A DNA stretch of 64,000 nucleotides from Bacilli bacterium. GTDB lineage: Bacteria > Bacillota_I > Bacilli_A > RF39 > UBA660. The stretch covers positions 1 to 64,000 of the forward strand of contig JAFRCK010000034.1 in assembly GCA_017404385.1 (NCBI GenBank). Direction: 5' to 3'. Position numbers and translations under genes: made by a program. This document shows, one piece after another, positions 36,872 to 46,608 of this stretch. Position 1 is the first letter of the stretch. Each line of letters opens with the position of its first letter. A model generated the notes under the pieces. It was given only the letters and a program-made list of their open reading frames with translations. It searched no databases and was not told the origin of the DNA.

Positions 36872-38239
36872 ATGAACAATAATGAAATGATATGGAATAA
36901 GTTTCTTAGTTTAATTAAGAAAAGATTTTCTTCATTAGGTTATGATACATGGTTTAAAGATACTTATTTATATTCATTAGGAGATGAAGCAATTATAGTA
37001 GTACCAACTATTGCTCATAAAAAACACCTAGGTGAAACTTATAAAGATCTTATTGAAGAAGTATTAAATACAGTTACAGGTACTAATTTTCCACTTAAAT
37101 TTGTGTTAGAAAGTGAAATTGAAAAACAAGAAAAAAAAGAACAAATAAAAGTAGAGGAAGAATTACAAGAAGGAGTTCCATATAATAGTTATAAAAAAGC
37201 TAATTTAAATCCTGATTATACTTTTGAAAATTTTATAGTAGGTGAAAGTAATAGATTTGCACAGGCAACTGCTTTAGCAGTAGCGGAAAATCCTGGTAAA
37301 ATGTATAATCCTTTATTTATATATGGAAATAGTGGATTAGGTAAAACTCATTTAATGCATTCTATAGGTAATTATATTGTTCAAAATACTAATAAAAGAG
37401 TACTATATGTTACATCAGAAACTTTTGTATCAGATTTCTTAGGACTAAATAGAAAGAATAGTGAATCTACAAATTTTGAAAAAACAGATGCATTTAAAGA
37501 TAAATATAGAAATATAGATGTATTAATAATAGATGATATACAGTTTTTAGGAAATGCTCCTAAATCCCAAGAAGAGTTTTTCCACACATTTAATACATTA
37601 TTTGATAATAAAAAGCAAATTATAATATCAAGTGATAATTCACCTGAAGATTTAAAAAATCTAGAAGAGAGATTAAAAACTAGATTTAGCTGGGGATTGA
37701 AAGTAAATATTTTTCCACCAGATAATGAATTAAGAAAAAAAATACTAAGAAATAAGATAGCAAACATGAATTTTGCACAACATATTTCTGATGATGTTAT
37801 AGAATTTATAGCTAATACATGCCAATCTGATGTTAGGAACTTAGAAGGGGCATTAACAAGAGTTTGTGCTTATGCAACTATATTTTTTGAAGAAGAAATT
37901 ACAATAGAATTAGCACGAGAAGCACTTAAAGGAACAGTACATAATGCAACCAGTATGACAAATGATATAATGAAAATACAAAGAGTAGTGGCAGATTATT
38001 ATAATATAACTGTGGAAGACTTAAAATCTAAGAAAAGAGTAGCTACAATAGCTTTTCCAAGACACATTGCTATTTATCTATCCAGACAACTTACAGATGA
38101 ATCATTTCCAAAAATAGGAATGGAATTCGGAGCAAGAGATCATTCCACAGTAATGAGTTCATGTGAAAGGATAGAAAATGAACTAAAAACAAATAAACAA
38201 TTAGAACAAATATTAGAAGAGATTAAGAAAAAATTATAG
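36872..38239 (+). CDS. dnaA: Chromosomal replication initiator protein DnaA
   Basis: Binds DnaA boxes and melts oriC. Domain I (1-85), a short linker, AAA+ domain III (Walker A GNSGLGKTH, Walker B VLIIDDIQFLG) and DNA-binding domain IV with the signature GMEFGARDHSTVMSS are intact. At 455 aa it is normal. The SD is GGGGGAGGTG. It is the first gene right of oriC. Confidence 0.98.
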   Translation: MNNNEMIWNKFLSLIKKRFSSLGYDTWFKDTYLYSLGDEAIIVVPTIAHKKHLGETYKDLIEEVLNTVTGTNFPLKFVLESEIEKQEKKEQIKVEEELQEGVPYNSYKKANLNPDYTFENFIVGESNRFAQATALAVAENPGKMYNPLFIYGNSGLGKTHLMHSIGNYIVQNTNKRVLYVTSETFVSDFLGLNRKNSESTNFEKTDAFKDKYRNIDVLIIDDIQFLGNAPKSQEEFFHTFNTLFDNKKQIIISSDNSPEDLKNLEERLKTRFSWGLKVNIFPPDNELRKKILRNKIANMNFAQHISDDVIEFIANTCQSDVRNLEGALTRVCAYATIFFEEEITIELAREALKGTVHNATSMTNDIMKIQRVVADYYNITVEDLKSKKRVATIAFPRHIAIYLSRQLTDESFPKIGMEFGARDHSTVMSSCERIENELKTNKQLEQILEEIKKKL

Positions 38240-38405
38240 ATTTGTGGATATTGTTTAAAATTATTAACAACTTTTCAACAGTAAAATTTGTTATAAAATA
38301 AAGAAATAATAGACTTATTAACATTTTCCACTTTAATAATAATAAAAAAAGTATTAAAATAATAATATAAGAAAAAAATCAAAAATATTAGGAGGGTTTT
38401 AAAAA
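38240..38405. other. dnaA-dnaN intergenic region, likely origin unwinding half
   Basis: It begins with a DnaA box TGTGGATAT (38243-38251) and then runs almost entirely A/T to the dnaN SD (AGGAGGG). In Bacillus the corresponding incC region is where DNA melts. I infer the same role; I cannot define the DnaA-trio with confidence. Confidence 0.6.
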
Positions 38406-39527
38406 ATGAAATTTAGTATAAAAAAAGAAATATTATTAGAAAATTTAAATTATGTGTCACATGCAGTATCAACTAAAAATGTTATTCCTGTATTATCAGG
38501 TATTAAGTTTGATTTAACAAATGAAGGTTTAAATTTAATAGCTAGTGACAATGAAGTAGATATAAAGGTTTTTATAGAAAAAAAATATATTGATAAAATA
38601 GAAAAAGAAGGATCAATCGTTATACAAGGAAAATTCTTATTAGATATTGTTAGAAAATTAGATGAAGGTATTATTAATATAGAAGTAATAGACGGATTAA
38701 AGATAATGATATATAATTTGAAATCTAACTTTAATTTAAATGGTATCGATCCGGATGAATTTCCTAATTTAAATATAGAAAAGAGTAATAGTCCAATTGA
38801 ATTAGAGAAAAAAGTTCTTAAAACAATGATTAATCAAACAATTTATGCAACTTCAACACAAGAATCTAGACCTATTTTAACTGGGCTAAATTTTAAAATA
38901 GATTCAGATAAGTTAGAATGTATAGCAACAGATTCATATAGATTATCTAAAAAAACAATAAAATTAGAAAAAGCTGTGGATAATCCTATAAATATAGTTA
39001 TACCTGGAAAGAATATAGGAGAACTTGTTAAAATTATTAATGATGATGAGGAAAAACTAAATATTCATATATTTACTAATAAAGTATTATTTGAGTTTGA
39101 TAATATATTATTTCAATCTAGATTATTAAATGATGTTTTTCCTAATATAAGTAGATTAATACCAGATGATTTTAAATTAATTATAAAAGCAGATCTTAAT
39201 GAATTATTTAATGTTGTGGATAGAGCTTCATTATTAACAAGCGAAAAAGAAAAGAATGTAATTAAGTTTGAAACTAATGGTAATATATTAACAGTTACTA
39301 GTAATACACCAGAAATTGGTAGAGTTGAAGAAAAGTTACCTATTATTAAGGATAAAAATGAAGATATAAAAATCGCATTTTCTGCTAAACATATGATGGA
39401 TGCACTAAGAACTATTGATAGTAAAGATGTAAGAATATTATTAAATACTGAAATAAGTCCAATTATTTTAAATACTGGTGATAATGATGATTTATTACAA
39501 TTATTAATGCCAATTAAAACATATTAA
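38406..39527 (+). CDS. dnaN: DNA polymerase III beta subunit (sliding clamp)
   Basis: Ring-shaped processivity clamp, three homologous domains in 373 aa (MKFSIKKEILLENLNYVSHAVS...; ILTGLNFKIDSDKLECIATDSYRLS; C-terminal end LMPIKTY, the usual LPxRxY-type end). AGGAGGG precedes the start. It ends with its own terminator. Confidence 0.97.
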   Translation: MKFSIKKEILLENLNYVSHAVSTKNVIPVLSGIKFDLTNEGLNLIASDNEVDIKVFIEKKYIDKIEKEGSIVIQGKFLLDIVRKLDEGIINIEVIDGLKIMIYNLKSNFNLNGIDPDEFPNLNIEKSNSPIELEKKVLKTMINQTIYATSTQESRPILTGLNFKIDSDKLECIATDSYRLSKKTIKLEKAVDNPINIVIPGKNIGELVKIINDDEEKLNIHIFTNKVLFEFDNILFQSRLLNDVFPNISRLIPDDFKLIIKADLNELFNVVDRASLLTSEKEKNVIKFETNGNILTVTSNTPEIGRVEEKLPIIKDKNEDIKIAFSAKHMMDALRTIDSKDVRILLNTEISPIILNTGDNDDLLQLLMPIKTY

Positions 39528-39558
39528 TAAAAAAAGTACTTAAAAATGTACTTTTTTT
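39527..39558 (+). terminator. Terminator of dnaN
   Basis: AAAAAGTAC ... GTACTTTTT hairpin with an A/T-rich loop followed by U-rich sequence. Confidence 0.8.
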
Positions 39559-39675
39559 TATATTTTAGACTCATTTCGACAAAAAAAATAAAAAAAATAA
39601 GTATAAAAGAGGGGAATTATTTTTTTTACGGAGAAAATAATTATTAAGAGATCAAAATGTTAGGGGGAATGAAAG

Positions 39676-40128
39676 ATGATTTCTTATGAAATTAATTGTG
39701 ATACTTTGGCATTATTGCCTGTATCAGAAACTGAAACTAAAGTTATGGAAAAGGAGAACATGTATTTAGTAAAAAAATCAGTTATGGAAATAATTGAAAA
39801 TAGTTGTGAATTCTTTGGTAGTACATATGATGGTAGACATGAGGGTACTAAAAAACTGATTGGTGTTACCCATAAATCTCCTATTATTATTGAAGAATCA
39901 AGAAATTTAATTTATTTTCCAACTTGTAGTCCTAGACTAGAAAAGTGTTGTTGGATAGGGTTAAATAATATAAAGAAATATGAAAATAATAATGGAATAA
40001 CAGAATTATTATTTTCTAATAATAAAAAAATTAAGTTACCAGTTTCTTATGGATCCTTTGATAATCAGTATTTAAGAGCAACTAAATTAGAATCAGTTTT
40101 AAGAAAAAGAATAAATGCTACTGAATAG
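39676..40128 (+). CDS. comK: ComK-family competence transcription factor
   Basis: A 150-aa protein matching ComK: a YEINCDTLALLP start, then SCEFFGSTYDGRHEGTKKLIG, a K(S/A)PIIIEE segment, YFPTCSPRLEKCCWI and a closing QYLRATKLE. ComK is the DNA-binding activator of DNA-uptake genes in Bacilli. It is shorter than Bacillus ComK (192 aa), mainly at the C-terminus. It has a strong SD (AGGGGGAA) and terminators on both sides, so is a single-gene unit. Bacillus has rlbA (an S4-domain gene) in this dnaN-recF gap; here that gene is missing. Confidence 0.85.
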   Translation: MISYEINCDTLALLPVSETETKVMEKENMYLVKKSVMEIIENSCEFFGSTYDGRHEGTKKLIGVTHKSPIIIEESRNLIYFPTCSPRLEKCCWIGLNNIKKYENNNGITELLFSNNKKIKLPVSYGSFDNQYLRATKLESVLRKRINATE

Positions 40129-40140
40129 TAGTATTTTTTT
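40116..40140 (+). terminator. Terminator of comK
   Basis: CTACT-GAAT-AGTAG hairpin with seven U following; the comK stop codon lies inside. Confidence 0.75.
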
Positions 40141-40161
40141 CTAAAAAAATGCAAAATTTGT

Positions 40162-40189
40162 ACAAAAAAGGCCTTTTTTGTGATATAAT
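40162..40189 (+). promoter_or_regulatory. recF promoter with upstream 20-bp palindrome
   Basis: An extended -10 (TGATATAAT, 40181-40189) is directly preceded by a perfect 20-bp palindrome (40162-40181, centre GGCC). It could be an operator or a weak terminator-like hairpin; position over the -35 region favours an operator. Confidence 0.55.
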
Positions 40190-40235
40190 AGTCTTGTATG
40201 TGTAGGAGCATTATTTAAGGTGGTAGGTTTATAAA

Positions 40236-40256
40236 ATGGTCAAAAAAATAGGTTAA
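40236..40256 (+). CDS. Possible 6-residue leader ORF before recF
   Basis: ATG-GTC-AAA-AAA-ATA-GGT-TAA (MVKKIG) has GGTGG/TAGG upstream, whereas recF, whose ATG is 2 nt after this stop, has only a weak AGGT. Translation of the leader could re-initiate at recF. This is inference. Confidence 0.3.
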   Translation: MVKKIG

Positions 40257-40258
40257 AA

Positions 40259-41359
40259 ATGATTTTAAAAAAATTAGAGTTAAAAAATTTTAGAAATTAT
40301 GACAATCTAGAATTAAATTTTGATAAAAAAATAAACATATTCATTGGAAACAATGCTCAAGGTAAAACTAACATATTAGAAAGTATTTATGTTTTAGCTT
40401 TAACTAAGTCACATAGAACAAATAAAGATACTTATTTAATTAAACAAAATTCATTGTTTACTAAAGTAATTGGTAGCGTTGAAGAAAATTCAAAATCTAC
40501 TAATTATGAAATTTTAATTAATACAGAAGGAAAAAGAGTTTCTATTAATAGTAATCCTTTAAAAAAGGTAAGTGAATACTTATCTAGAATTAATGCAATT
40601 ATGTTTTGTCCTGATGATTTAGAAATAATAAAAGGAACACCATTAAATAGAAGGTCATTTTTTAATGTAGAAATTAGTGGATTAAGTAATAATTATGTTA
40701 AATATTTAAGTGATTATAATAAGATTCTTAAAACAAGAAATGAATATTTAAAAACAACTGAAAAAGTTGATTTTGATTATTTTAATATAATTACTGATAA
40801 ATTAATTATGCTTAATATTCAAATTTATAAAGAAAGAAGAGATTTTGTTAATAAAATTAATAAGTATATTAAAACTATATATAAGGATATTTCTGGTAAA
40901 GAAGATATAGTAGTTAAATATGATTCGTTTATTGATAATGAAGAAAATGATAAATATTTATATTTTCAACTTCAAAATAAATATGAAGGTTCATTTAATA
41001 ATGAATTATATCAAAAAGTAACATTACTTGGGGTTCATAAAGATGACTTTTCTATATTTATAGATGGAGTTAAGATTAATAATTATGGATCACAAGGTCA
41101 ACATAGAATATCAATTTTATGTCTTAAATTAGCAGAAATAGAAATATATAAAAATGAATATAAAAAGGAACCTATATTATTATTAGATGATATATTTAGT
41201 GAATTAGACAGGATTAAGAAAGTAAATATAATTAATTATATTAAAAATGATCTTCAAGTATTTATAACATCAACTGATTTAGATAATATAGATAAAAAAA
41301 TAGTAAAAGATGCAGATATTTTTACAATAAAAGAAGGAAAGGTTACAAGAGGTGATTAA
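40259..41359 (+). CDS. recF: DNA replication and repair protein RecF
   Basis: SMC-like ATPase that loads RecA at gaps. Walker A is [15 protein letters not shown], the signature motif is [20 protein letters not shown], and Walker B is [13 protein letters not shown]. At 366 aa it is normal. The gene lies between comK and gyrB and its stop is 1 nt before the gyrB ATG. Confidence 0.96.
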   Translation: MILKKLELKNFRNYDNLELNFDKKINIFIGNNAQGKTNILESIYVLALTKSHRTNKDTYLIKQNSLFTKVIGSVEENSKSTNYEILINTEGKRVSINSNPLKKVSEYLSRINAIMFCPDDLEIIKGTPLNRRSFFNVEISGLSNNYVKYLSDYNKILKTRNEYLKTTEKVDFDYFNIITDKLIMLNIQIYKERRDFVNKINKYIKTIYKDISGKEDIVVKYDSFIDNEENDKYLYFQLQNKYEGSFNNELYQKVTLLGVHKDDFSIFIDGVKINNYGSQGQHRISILCLKLAEIEIYKNEYKKEPILLLDDIFSELDRIKKVNIINYIKNDLQVFITSTDLDNIDKKIVKDADIFTIKEGKVTRGD

Positions 41360-41360
41360 A

Positions 41361-43274
41361 ATGGCTGAAAATAATTATGATGCTTCGGATATTCAAGTAT
41401 TGGAAGGATTAGAAGCAGTAAGAAAAAGACCTGGAATGTATATAGGAACAACTGATGTTAAAGGATTGCATCATCTTGTTTGGGAAATAGTAGATAATGC
41501 TATAGATGAAGCTTTAGCTGGATTCTGTAAACATATAGAAATTACTATTAATAAGGATAATTCAATTACAGTAGTTGATGATGGTAGAGGTATACCAGTT
41601 GCTGTACATCCAAAAACAGGAATTTCCACAGTAGAAACTGTTTATACTGTATTACATGCTGGAGGAAAATTTGGTGGAGGAGGATATAAGGTATCAGGTG
41701 GATTACATGGTGTTGGTGCATCAGTAGTTAACGCATTATCAAGTTGGGTTGAAGTAACTGTTAAAAGAGATGGTAAAATATATCAATGTAAGTTTGAAAA
41801 TGGTGGAAAAACAAAAGAAAAACTTCATGAAATTGGTAGTTGTGAATCTACTTCCACAGGAACAACAGTTACTTTTAAACCAGATGCTGAAATCTTTGAT
41901 ACAGATATATATGATTATGATACATTAAAAGTAAGAATTAGAGAATTAGCTTTCTTAAATAAAGGATTAAGATTATCACTTACTGATGAAAGAGGAGAAG
42001 GAAAAAAAGATACTTTCATGTATGAAGGTGGTATTAGTGAATATGTTAAATATTTAAATAAGTCTAAGACTCCTATTCAAGAAGAAATAATTCACTTAGA
42101 AGGTGAAGAAGATGGAGTTTATCTTGAAGTAGCTATGCAATATAATTCTGGTTATTCAGATAGCATTTATTCATTTGTTAATAATATTAATACACATGAT
42201 GGTGGAACACATGAAGAAGGTGTTAGAAGAGCTTTAACTAGAATTATTAATAGCTATGCTAAAAAGAATAATATTCTTAAAGAAAAAGATGAACCACTTA
42301 CTGGTGAAGATGTTAAAGAAGGATTAACAATGATTGTTTCTTGTAAACATCCAAATCCACAGTTTGAAGGACAAACTAAAGGTAGATTAGGTAATTCTGA
42401 AGTAAGAAAAATAGCTGATAGTGTATTTGCTGAAGGATTTGAAAGATTTTTAATGGAAAATCCAGAAGAGGCAAGAGTAATTATAGATAAAACTATGACT
42501 GCAGCAAGAGCTAGAGTAGCAGCAAAAAGAGCAAGAGAATTAACAAGAAGAAAGGGAGATTTAGATACAATTAATTTTGGTGGAAAACTTGTTGATTGTA
42601 AAGATAAAGATCCTTCAGTATGTGAAATATTCTTAGTCGAGGGAGATTCTGCCGGTGGATCTGCCATTAAAGGTAGAGATTCAATGACTCAAGCAATACT
42701 TCCTTTAAGAGGTAAAATACTTAATGTTGAAAAAGCTAGACTAGATAAAGCATTATCAAATGAAGAAATTAGAACAATTATAACTGCATTTGGTACAGGT
42801 ATAGGTGATGAATTTGATCTAAGTAAATTAAGATATGATAAGATAATAATAATGACCGATGCCGATGTTGATGGATCACATATTAGAGTTTTATTATTAA
42901 CTTTATTTTATAGATTTTTTAGACCTATAGTTGAAGCAGGACATGTATATGCTGCTCAACCACCTTTATATAGAATATCTCATGGTAAAGTTAGAAAATA
43001 TGTTTTAAATGAAGATGAAAGAGATGAATATATAGCATCATTAAATCCAAACACTAGATATGAAATAGCTCGTATGAAAGGTCTTGGTGAAATGGATGCT
43101 GAAGAATTAAATGAAACAACAATGGATATAAATCAAAGAATACTTAGAAAAATCACAGTTGGTGATTTAGCAGATGCAGATGCAGCATTCTCTAAAATAA
43201 TGGGAGAAGAGGTAGCTCCAAGAAGACAATTTATTGAAGAAAATGCAGTATATGTAGAGAATTTGGATATATAG
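41361..43274 (+). CDS. gyrB: DNA gyrase subunit B
   Basis: ATPase subunit of gyrase. GHKL motifs ([34 protein letters not shown]), TOPRIM ([21 protein letters not shown]), and the end RRQFIEENA are intact. I chose ATG 41361 (637 aa), 6 nt after AGAGGTGA; GTG 41352 overlaps the SD. Separated by 12 nt from gyrA. Confidence 0.98.
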   Translation: MAENNYDASDIQVLEGLEAVRKRPGMYIGTTDVKGLHHLVWEIVDNAIDEALAGFCKHIEITINKDNSITVVDDGRGIPVAVHPKTGISTVETVYTVLHAGGKFGGGGYKVSGGLHGVGASVVNALSSWVEVTVKRDGKIYQCKFENGGKTKEKLHEIGSCESTSTGTTVTFKPDAEIFDTDIYDYDTLKVRIRELAFLNKGLRLSLTDERGEGKKDTFMYEGGISEYVKYLNKSKTPIQEEIIHLEGEEDGVYLEVAMQYNSGYSDSIYSFVNNINTHDGGTHEEGVRRALTRIINSYAKKNNILKEKDEPLTGEDVKEGLTMIVSCKHPNPQFEGQTKGRLGNSEVRKIADSVFAEGFERFLMENPEEARVIIDKTMTAARARVAAKRARELTRRKGDLDTINFGGKLVDCKDKDPSVCEIFLVEGDSAGGSAIKGRDSMTQAILPLRGKILNVEKARLDKALSNEEIRTIITAFGTGIGDEFDLSKLRYDKIIIMTDADVDGSHIRVLLLTLFYRFFRPIVEAGHVYAAQPPLYRISHGKVRKYVLNEDERDEYIASLNPNTRYEIARMKGLGEMDAEELNETTMDINQRILRKITVGDLADADAAFSKIMGEEVAPRRQFIEENAVYVENLDI

Positions 43275-43286
43275 GAGGTTTGAATT

Positions 43287-45779
43287 ATGGATCATAGTAG
43301 AGATAGATTAGAAGAAAATAACATAGTTAAAGAAATTGAAACCTCATTTTTAGAATATTCAATGAGTGTTATAGTAGCAAGAGCATTACCTGATCTTAGA
43401 GATGGTTTAAAGCCAGTTCATAGACGTATTTTATGGTCTATGTATGAATCAGGTTATACTCCAGATAAACCGCATAAGAAATCGGCTAGAATAGTCGGAG
43501 ATGTTATGGGTAAATATCATCCTCATGGTGACTCATCAATATATGAAGCAATGGTTCATATGGCACAAGATTTTAGCTATAGAAATTGTTTAGTAGATGG
43601 ACATGGTAATTTTGGTAATATTGAAGGGTATGGAGCTGCAGCAATGCGTTATACAGAAGCAAGATTATCAAAAATATCATTAGAATTATTAAGAGATATA
43701 CAAAAAGAAACAGTTGATATGATTCCTAACTTTGATGAATCAGAAAAAGAACCAGCAGTTCTACCATCTAGATTTCCAAATATTTTAGTTAATGGAACAA
43801 TGGGTATTGCTGTTGGTATGGCAACTAATATTCCACCACATAATTTAGGTGAAGTTATTGATGGATGTGTAGCATATATTGATAATCCTGATATAGATAC
43901 ATTAGGTTTAATGCAATATATTAAAGGTCCAGATTTTCCTACAGGTGGTATAATCCTTGGAAATAGTGGTATTAAAAATGCATATGAAACTGGAAGAGGA
44001 TCAATAACTATACGAAGTAAAGCATCTATTGAAGAAAAAGATGGTAAACATTATATTATTGTTGATGAAGTACCATATGGAGTAAATACACAAGTATTAA
44101 AAAATAAGGTTGCTGAACTTGTTCACAATAAAACTATTGATGGAATAGCTGATTATCATACTGATTTAAAAGATGGTGTAAAAATCACTATTACTTTAAA
44201 GAAAGATGCTAATGCTCAAGTAGTATTAAATAATTTATACAAACACACTGATTTTCAAAAGAATTTTGGTGTAATATTCTTAATGCTTGATAAAGGAGTT
44301 CCAAAAACTCTTGGATTAAAGGATATTATTTCAAAATATATAGAGTATCAAAAAGAAATTATAATTAGAAGAACTAAATTTGATTTAAAGAAAGCTGAAG
44401 ATAGAGTACATATATTAGAAGGTTTAAAAATAGCTTTAGATCATATTGATGAAGTAATTAAGATAATAAGAGGATCTAAAACTGATCAAGAAGCAAAAGA
44501 AAAATTAATGAGTAATTTCGGATTAACTGAAATTCAAAGTGATGCTATTCTTGAAATGAAGTTAAGAAGATTAACTGGATTAGAAAGAGATAAGATAGAA
44601 GCAGAATTAGCAGATTTATTAAAGAAAATAGAAGAATATAGATCAATTTTAGCTAGTGAAGAAAAAGTATTAGCTATAATTAAACAAGAATTATTAGAAA
44701 TAAAAGAAAAGTATTCTGATGATAGAAAGACTAAGATTGATATGACTGCTATAGACTTTATAGAGGATGAATCTTTAATTCCAGTAGAAGATATAATTAT
44801 TAATCTAACTAATAAAGGTTATATCAAGAGATTACCAATAGACACATATAAGGTACAAAACAAAGGTGGAGTTGGAGTAAAAGGTATGGCAACTAATGAA
44901 GAAGACTTTGTTGAACAAATGGTTACTTTAAAAACTCATGATCATGTATTATTCTTTACAAATAAAGGAAAAGTGTATAGAATCAAGGGATATGAAGTAC
45001 CAGAATTCAGTAGACAAGCAAAGGGATTACCAATAATCAACTTATTACCAATTGAAAAAGAAGAATATGTAAAAGCAATATTACCAGTAAGAGTAGAAGA
45101 AGGAATTGAGAATAAACTAGTTACTTTTGTTACAAAGAGAGGATTAGTAAAGAGAACATCAATAGCTGAATTTGAAAATATTAGAGTTAGTGGTAAGATA
45201 GCAATTGGATTAAAGGAAAATGATGAATTATTATCAGTATTCTTAACATCGGGTAATGATCAAATACTAATAGGTGCTTCAAATGGAAGAATGGTTAAAT
45301 TTGATGAATCAGAAATTAGAGTATTGGGTAGAACAGCAAGTGGTGTTAAAGGTATAGATATAGATGATAATACTAATTGTGTAAGTGCTTCAGTAATTAA
45401 TGAAAATGATGAAATACTTATAATTACTGAAAAAGGTTACGGTAAGCGTACAAATGTTTGTGAATATAGACTTACACATAGAGGAAGTAAAGGTGTAAAA
45501 GGTTTAAATGTTACTGAAAAGAATGGTGCATTAGTTTCAATTAATAAAGTAGAACCAGATTCTGATTTAATAATCATAACAGATAGTGGAATTGTAATAA
45601 AAATAAGACTAGAACAAGTATCTAAAATGAGTAGAGTAACACAAGGTGTTAGATTAATTTCTTTAAAAGATGATCAAAAAGTTGCAACTGTATCATTATC
45701 AAAAAAAGATAATTTAGAAGAAAATGTAGATAATAATGTACAACAAAATTCAGAACAAGATAATACATTAGAACAATAA
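43287..45779 (+). CDS. gyrA: DNA gyrase subunit A
   Basis: Breaks and rejoins DNA; catalytic Tyr in [11 protein letters not shown]. The quinolone region reads [17 protein letters not shown], with Ser and Glu at the usual susceptible positions. The C-terminal beta-pinwheel repeats are visible, with the GyrA-box-like NKGGVGVKG. The Asn/Gln-rich acidic tail is variable. At 830 aa it is normal. Its terminator is formed by a parS palindrome. Confidence 0.98.
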   Translation: MDHSRDRLEENNIVKEIETSFLEYSMSVIVARALPDLRDGLKPVHRRILWSMYESGYTPDKPHKKSARIVGDVMGKYHPHGDSSIYEAMVHMAQDFSYRNCLVDGHGNFGNIEGYGAAAMRYTEARLSKISLELLRDIQKETVDMIPNFDESEKEPAVLPSRFPNILVNGTMGIAVGMATNIPPHNLGEVIDGCVAYIDNPDIDTLGLMQYIKGPDFPTGGIILGNSGIKNAYETGRGSITIRSKASIEEKDGKHYIIVDEVPYGVNTQVLKNKVAELVHNKTIDGIADYHTDLKDGVKITITLKKDANAQVVLNNLYKHTDFQKNFGVIFLMLDKGVPKTLGLKDIISKYIEYQKEIIIRRTKFDLKKAEDRVHILEGLKIALDHIDEVIKIIRGSKTDQEAKEKLMSNFGLTEIQSDAILEMKLRRLTGLERDKIEAELADLLKKIEEYRSILASEEKVLAIIKQELLEIKEKYSDDRKTKIDMTAIDFIEDESLIPVEDIIINLTNKGYIKRLPIDTYKVQNKGGVGVKGMATNEEDFVEQMVTLKTHDHVLFFTNKGKVYRIKGYEVPEFSRQAKGLPIINLLPIEKEEYVKAILPVRVEEGIENKLVTFVTKRGLVKRTSIAEFENIRVSGKIAIGLKENDELLSVFLTSGNDQILIGASNGRMVKFDESEIRVLGRTASGVKGIDIDDNTNCVSASVINENDEILIITEKGYGKRTNVCEYRLTHRGSKGVKGLNVTEKNGALVSINKVEPDSDLIIITDSGIVIKIRLEQVSKMSRVTQGVRLISLKDDQKVATVSLSKKDNLEENVDNNVQQNSEQDNTLEQ

Positions 45780-45781
45780 TT

Positions 45782-45817
45782 AAGTTAATGTTTCACGTGA
45801 AACATTAACTTTTTTTA
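45782..45817 (+). terminator. gyrA terminator built from a parS palindrome
   Basis: A perfect 30-bp palindrome (45782-45811) containing parS is followed by U-rich sequence starting 3 nt after the gyrA stop. It would fold as a strong terminator hairpin. Confidence 0.8.
45789..45804. promoter_or_regulatory. parS: parS site 1 (Spo0J/ParB binding)
   Basis: TGTTTCACGTGAAACA matches the 16-bp Bacillus parS consensus (TGTTNCACGTGAAACA) exactly. It lies about 9 kb from oriC. Confidence 0.95.
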
Positions 45818-45819
45818 TA

Positions 45820-45845
45820 AAAAATATTTCCCGGGAAATATTTTT
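45820..45845. promoter_or_regulatory. Noc-binding site 1
   Basis: ATTTCCCGGGAAAT (45826-45839) matches the Noc binding sequence (NBS) known from Bacillus and sits in a perfect 26-bp palindrome. Its centre is 36 bp from that of parS 1. Confidence 0.9.
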
Positions 45846-45881
45846 GTATCATTTTTGCAATAATTTTTAATATTTTTAATA

Positions 45882-45897
45882 TGTTTCACGTGAAACA
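45882..45897. promoter_or_regulatory. parS: parS site 2
   Basis: Exact TGTTTCACGTGAAACA. Not followed by a U-run, so not a terminator. It lies upstream of the SRP RNA promoter. Confidence 0.95.
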
Positions 45898-45919
45898 TCA
45901 TATAAATGATTATACATAA

Positions 45920-45948
45920 TTGACAATTATTATTAAAAATAGTATATT
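45920..45948 (+). promoter_or_regulatory. Promoter of the SRP RNA gene
   Basis: Consensus TTGACA (45920-45925), a 17-bp spacer and TATATT (45943-45948), 7 bp before the RNA 5' stem. Confidence 0.85.
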
Positions 45949-45954
45949 AAATAT

Positions 45955-46032
45955 GCACAACGAAAAACTTGGAATCAGGTCAGGATAGAAATATAGCAGC
46001 CTTAACATTTAATTTTCGTGTGTGCTTTTTTT
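45955..46032 (+). ncRNA. ffs: Signal recognition particle RNA, small bacterial type
   Basis: The conserved SRP core is present (AGGTCAGG ... AGCAGCC around a short apical loop). The ends pair (GCACA with TGTGC; ACGAAAA with TTTTCGT) to form the closing stem, followed by seven U as terminator. At about 78 nt it is the short form, without an Alu domain. Position between gyrA and dnaX, beside tadA, is as in Bacilli. It guides membrane proteins with Ffh. Confidence 0.92.
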
Positions 46033-46044
46033 ATGGAGATTTAT

Positions 46045-46458
46045 ATGGATAATAATATTATTATAAAAAAACTAGATATATTAATTAAAAAAGCTGAAGA
46101 ACATAAAGAAATACCTGTAGCTGCAGTTATTGTATATAATAATAAAATAATTGCTAGTTCATATAATAAAACAGAATTAAAAAAGAATATTCTAAGTCAT
46201 GCGGAAATAAACGCTATACAAATTGCATCAAAAAAATTAAACAATTGGAGATTAAATGGTTGCAAATTATATGTAACACTTGAACCATGTTCTATGTGTA
46301 AGGAAATAATTAAAAAAAGTAGAATAGACGAAGTAATATTTTATATAAAACAAAATTCAAATGTTACAGAAAAAAATACAAATTATACTTATATTGAAAA
46401 TGATTCTTTTTCAATAAAACTAAAAGATTATTTTAAAAAAATAAGAATAGAGAAGTAA
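46045..46458 (+). CDS. tadA: tRNA-specific adenosine deaminase TadA
   Basis: Converts A34 to inosine in tRNA-Arg(ACG). The zinc site is HAEINAI plus PCSMCKEII; the catalytic Glu is in HAE. At 137 aa it is a little short. I chose ATG 46045, 6 nt after GGAG; the longer frame would begin inside the SRP RNA. No separate promoter lies between ffs and tadA. The stop codon is inside the next parS/terminator palindrome. Confidence 0.93.
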   Translation: MDNNIIIKKLDILIKKAEEHKEIPVAAVIVYNNKIIASSYNKTELKKNILSHAEINAIQIASKKLNNWRLNGCKLYVTLEPCSMCKEIIKKSRIDEVIFYIKQNSNVTEKNTNYTYIENDSFSIKLKDYFKKIRIEK

Positions 46459-46486
46459 TGTTTCACGTGAAACATTACTTTTTTTA
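46453..46486 (+). terminator. tadA terminator built from a parS palindrome
   Basis: Perfect 28-bp palindrome (46453-46480) with parS at its core followed by a run of U; same design as after gyrA. Confidence 0.8.
46459..46474. promoter_or_regulatory. parS: parS site 3
   Basis: Exact TGTTTCACGTGAAACA, in the tadA terminator. Confidence 0.95.
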
Positions 46487-46496
46487 TTATAAAAAA

Positions 46497-46512
46497 TATT
46501 TCCCGGGAAATA
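46497..46512. promoter_or_regulatory. Noc-binding site 2
   Basis: ATTTCCCGGGAAAT at 46498-46511, flanked by T and A. Its centre is 38 bp from that of parS 3, nearly the same as in module 1. Confidence 0.9.
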
Positions 46513-46515
46513 ATT

Positions 46516-46575
46516 ATGTATCAAAATGTATCAATATGTATCAAAATGTATCTTTATGTATCTTTATGTATCAAT
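46516..46575. repeat. Six tandem 10-bp repeats (ATGTATCWWW)
   Basis: Six contiguous units: ATGTATC followed by AAA, AAT, AAA, TTT, TTT, AAT. The period is about one helical turn. They lie between Noc site 2 and parS 4. Module 1 has a single TGTATC at the equivalent place (45845-45850). Confidence 0.95.
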
Positions 46576-46608
46576 ATCTTAAATAATATAATATAAAAAT
46601 ATAAATAA

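Noticed and set aside
43500-43560. Quinolone-resistance change in GyrA
   Set aside because: The region reads [12 protein letters not shown], with Ser and Glu at the usual susceptible positions.
46516-46575. CRISPR-like repeat array
   Set aside because: Units are 10 bp, contiguous, without spacers, and no cas genes are present.
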